In this document: piece after piece, positions 6,289-7,508 of the stretch
How the letters are laid out: every line of letters starts with the position of its first letter
Position numbering within the stretch: position 1 is the first letter of the stretch
Source of the DNA: JALZAH01 sp051000755
GTDB lineage: Bacteria; Actinomycetota; Acidimicrobiia; Acidimicrobiales; Palsa-688
Reading direction: 5' to 3'
DNA: 7,508 nucleotides
Assembly: GCA_051000755.1 (NCBI GenBank)
Contig: JBPCNZ010000127.1
Span: forward strand, 1-7,508
The notes under the pieces: generated by a model
The model's database searches: none
Seen by the model: the letters and a program-made list of their open reading frames with translations, nothing else
What the model was told of the DNA's origin: nothing
Position numbers and translations under genes: made by a program

Positions 6289-6311
6289 ACGTTCATGCTA
6301 TCTCGTATGAC
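6284..6311. promoter_or_regulatory. Palindromic operator/promoter candidate of the mazEF operon
   Basis: GTCATACG (6284-6291) and CGTATGAC (6304-6311) form a perfect inverted repeat with 8-bp arms and a 12-nt spacer. On the minus strand the spacer holds TAGCAT, a plausible -10 element ending 6 nt before the mazE ATG (6288), which would give a transcript starting at or next to the start codon. A palindrome over the antitoxin start is the expected site for autoregulation by a ribbon-helix-helix antitoxin. The palindrome is read directly; its binding and promoter roles are inferred. Confidence 0.6.
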
Positions 6312-6329
6312 GAGAGCTCTGTAGCTCGG

Positions 6330-6530
6330 CTACCCAGCGGCTCTTGCAGGGAGGCGGACAATAGCGGCGACGCATCGGCCCGATTCGGGCTCGTACGTGA
6401 AAGTCCATTCAATCTCGCAGCAGCTAGGGCACCGGGTAGAGACGTTCGGTGTTTCCGAGGTACCAAGCGGTGGAGTAACCGAAGCACCACACGCGCACCT
6501 GACCGAGCGGATCTCTTTGATGTGTTCCAT
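6330..6530 (-). CDS. Small Cys-rich, zinc-ribbon-like hypothetical protein
   Basis: A 66-residue frame opening MEHIKEIRSVRCACGASVTP with a later TRCPSCCEIEWTFTYEPESG. The CxCG knuckle (residues 12-15) and CPSC (35-38, with another Cys at 39) are about 20 residues apart, as in small zinc ribbons. This spacing and the surrounding beta-type residues suggest a metal-stabilised fold, but I do not recognise a named family. ATG 6530 is chosen because the motif-bearing part begins there; the frame stays open upstream to 6632 with less protein-like sequence. No clear RBS is visible. It lies 41 nt upstream of mazE on the same strand, but the mazEF palindrome sits in between, so it is probably a separate unit. 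Codon use is less G/C-biased than in the neighbours, which may mean acquired DNA or a chance frame. Confidence 0.45.
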   Translation of the reverse strand: MEHIKEIRSVRCACGASVTPPLGTSETPNVSTRCPSCCEIEWTFTYEPESGRCVAAIVRLPARAAG

Positions 6531-6560
6531 GGGGAAAGCCTGGCGGATCGGGAGGCTTAG

Positions 6561-6761
6561 GTGGGGGACCGCCCCGGCCAGAGGCAGCGTCCCGATCCGG
6601 TTCGCACGAACTGGACGCGGTCTGCGAGCCAAGGCCCGACCTGGGCGTTCAGCTGGGCAATCGGTGTTGCCGGCGCAGGGGTGTTGATCCTCCGAGACCT
6701 GGGGCGAGATCAGATTGTCGCCCGCCTATCAGGCTATATTCGGAATCACGGGCAAAACTGA
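6561..6761 (+). CDS. Possible small single-TM protein upstream of the secreted protein
   Basis: A 66-residue frame from GTG 6561 with a strong GGGAGG (6550-6555) 5 nt upstream. The first half is polar and Arg/Pro-rich. Residues about 27-44 (TWAFSWAIGVAGAGVLIL) could form one membrane helix, followed by a charged tail. The stop (6759-6761) lies 8 nt before the ATG of the next gene, which would suit translational coupling. Against it, third-position G/C is only moderate, the protein matches no family I know, and a possible promoter for the next gene falls inside it. It may equally be non-coding leader sequence. Confidence 0.28.
   Translation: MGDRPGQRQRPDPVRTNWTRSASQGPTWAFSWAIGVAGAGVLILRDLGRDQIVARLSGYIRNHGQN
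6735..6740 (+). promoter_or_regulatory. Possible -10 element for the secreted-protein gene
   Basis: TATATT stands out in GC-rich DNA 29 nt before ATG 6770 and fits a -10 hexamer. TTGTCG at 6715-6720 resembles a -35 but the spacing of 14 is short; at the ideal 17 the sequence is AGATTG, a poor match. The assignment is tentative. Confidence 0.35.
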
Positions 6762-6769
6762 AGGGGCAG

Positions 6770-7405
6770 ATGACTTTAATGACACTGCGAACGAATTCGC
6801 GTCATATCAGACGTGCACGCCGGGCAGTCATCGCCGCCAGCGTCGTCGCCGGCACTCTTCTGGCGGCCTCGCCAGGCATTGGCGTGGCAGCCGTCAATAG
6901 CTACACCTGGTCGGGTACGGACTCGGCCGCGGGACTCAACAGCAACTGGTCCGACCCAGGCAACTGGGCGGGCAACGCAGCACCAGGGTCGGGGACGAAC
7001 GTCGACCTCGAGTTTCCGTCGATCGCCTGCGGCTCGCCGTGTCAGAACACCGCTACCAACGACCTCACCGGACTCAAGGTCGGGACCCTCGACCTGCAGC
7101 TCACGACCGAGGGGGCTGGAAACGCGGACTACGCCATATCGGGCCACGGCATCAAGATTGGCACGCTGCGCATCACGTCGGCCACACCGACCGGCCTGAA
7201 CGGGCAGGGTGCCAATATCAATCTCCCGCTGGCTCTGCAGGGGTCCGAGCAGTGGTCGATCGACGCCGAGAACGGCGGCAACGTCAATCTCGGTCCCGTC
7301 ACCGGCCGGATGTCGAACAGCCTCACGGTCAACCTTCCGGTGTCCAACGGAACAATGGCGGCGGATTCGTCGGCGTGCCCTCGTGTTGGCGGCTGGATTG
7401 AATGA
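6770..7405 (+). CDS. Secreted beta-rich surface protein, frame broken near its end
   Basis: The 211-residue frame begins with a signal peptide: a basic stretch (RTNSRHIRRARR), a hydrophobic core (AVIAASVVAGTLLAASP) and a likely cleavage after GVAA near residue 42. The mature part opens SYTWSGTDSAAGLNSNWSDP followed by GNWAGNAAPGSG, the 'W-G...NWsdp-NW' entry of extracellular autotransporter-like beta-helix proteins. It then has a close Cys pair (ACGSPC) and Gly/Asn/Leu-rich strands (KVGTLDLQL, KIGTLRITSA, NLPLALQG, VNLGPVTG, LTVNLPVS). The frame ends abruptly after NGTMAADSSA. At about 7376 an extra T appears to shift it, because the next frame stays open to the window end and reads ALVLAAGLNDHGSAGLGVDG in the same style. 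The real protein is thus probably longer. AAGGGG (6761-6766) lies 3 nt before ATG 6770 and 12 nt before ATG 6779, so the start is uncertain. Confidence 0.72.
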   Translation: MTLMTLRTNSRHIRRARRAVIAASVVAGTLLAASPGIGVAAVNSYTWSGTDSAAGLNSNWSDPGNWAGNAAPGSGTNVDLEFPSIACGSPCQNTATNDLTGLKVGTLDLQLTTEGAGNADYAISGHGIKIGTLRITSATPTGLNGQGANINLPLALQGSEQWSIDAENGGNVNLGPVTGRMSNSLTVNLPVSNGTMAADSSACPRVGGWIE

Positions 7406-7508
7406 TCATGGTTCGGCGGGGCTGGGTGTCGATGGTTCGGCACGAGCGATGTGCATCTCCGGCGTCGCTGGCCATGCGACGCCGGATCGGCATTGCTGTC
7501 ACTCGTTG

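Noticed and set aside
6314..6327. Small hairpin GAGCT-CTGT-AGCTC just after the Cys-rich ORF, considered as a terminator.
   Set aside because: It has a 5-bp stem and no T-tract on the relevant strand.
6600..6611. GTTCG-CA-CGAAC considered as an SOS/LexA box.
   Set aside because: The actinobacterial SOS box is CGAAC-N4-GTTCG; here the half-sites are in the opposite order with a 2-nt spacer.
1..7508. CRISPR arrays, IS elements, phage genes, tRNA or rRNA genes.
   Set aside because: No spaced direct repeats, transposase or integrase motifs, terminal inverted repeats with target duplications, or tRNA-like folds were found on reading both strands.

Overview
The window looks like chromosomal DNA from a high-GC actinobacterium (Actinomycetota). 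This rests on several lines of evidence: strong G/C bias at third codon positions, GTG starts, a DinB/DUF664 protein of the mycothiol-transferase type, an ArsR regulator with the DUF5937-type N-terminal region common in Streptomyces and relatives, and an actinobacterial-style MazEF module. No rRNA, tRNA, CRISPR array, phage gene or insertion sequence was seen. All family assignments come from reading the proteins by eye, without database searches.

Left part (1-2517). A complete SDR-type NAD(P)-binding oxidoreductase (175-1110, +) is followed by a run of broken genes. These are the C-terminal tail of a LysR-type regulator (1111-1260, -), the C-terminal half of a SnoaL-like protein with a frameshift (1339-1577, +), a DinB/DUF664 gene with one frameshift and a lost metal-ligand histidine (1673-2223, +), and a collapsed quinone-oxidoreductase gene (2246-2517, -). 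SDR, LysR, SnoaL, DinB/DUF664 and quinone oxidoreductase genes commonly sit together in redox or xenobiotic-handling loci, so this is probably a decaying accessory cluster.

Middle part (2612-5609). An intact isoprenylcysteine-methyltransferase-like membrane protein (2612-3196, -) lies downstream of a 12-TM-type MFS transporter (3274-4509, -). The MFS gene is divergent from a DUF5937/ArsR regulator (4578-5609, +). The 68-bp divergent region holds an inverted repeat, ATTCGT-N6-ACGAAT, which is a good operator candidate. The arrangement suggests a regulator controlling its own exporter.

Right part (5739-7508). A mazEF toxin-antitoxin operon (6288 to 5739, -) has a 14-bp gene overlap and an 8-bp-arm palindrome covering the antitoxin start. 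Upstream on the same strand is a small Cys-rich, zinc-ribbon-like ORF (6330-6530). On the + strand, a possible small membrane ORF (6561-6761) precedes a secreted, beta-rich protein (from 6770). The frame of that secreted protein breaks near 7376 and seems to continue past the window edge.

No clearly new system is evident. The most useful leads are the ArsR/MFS operator, the Cys-rich ORF beside mazEF, the secreted protein with its frameshift, and the concentration of frameshifted genes. The last could be true decay or sequencing error.
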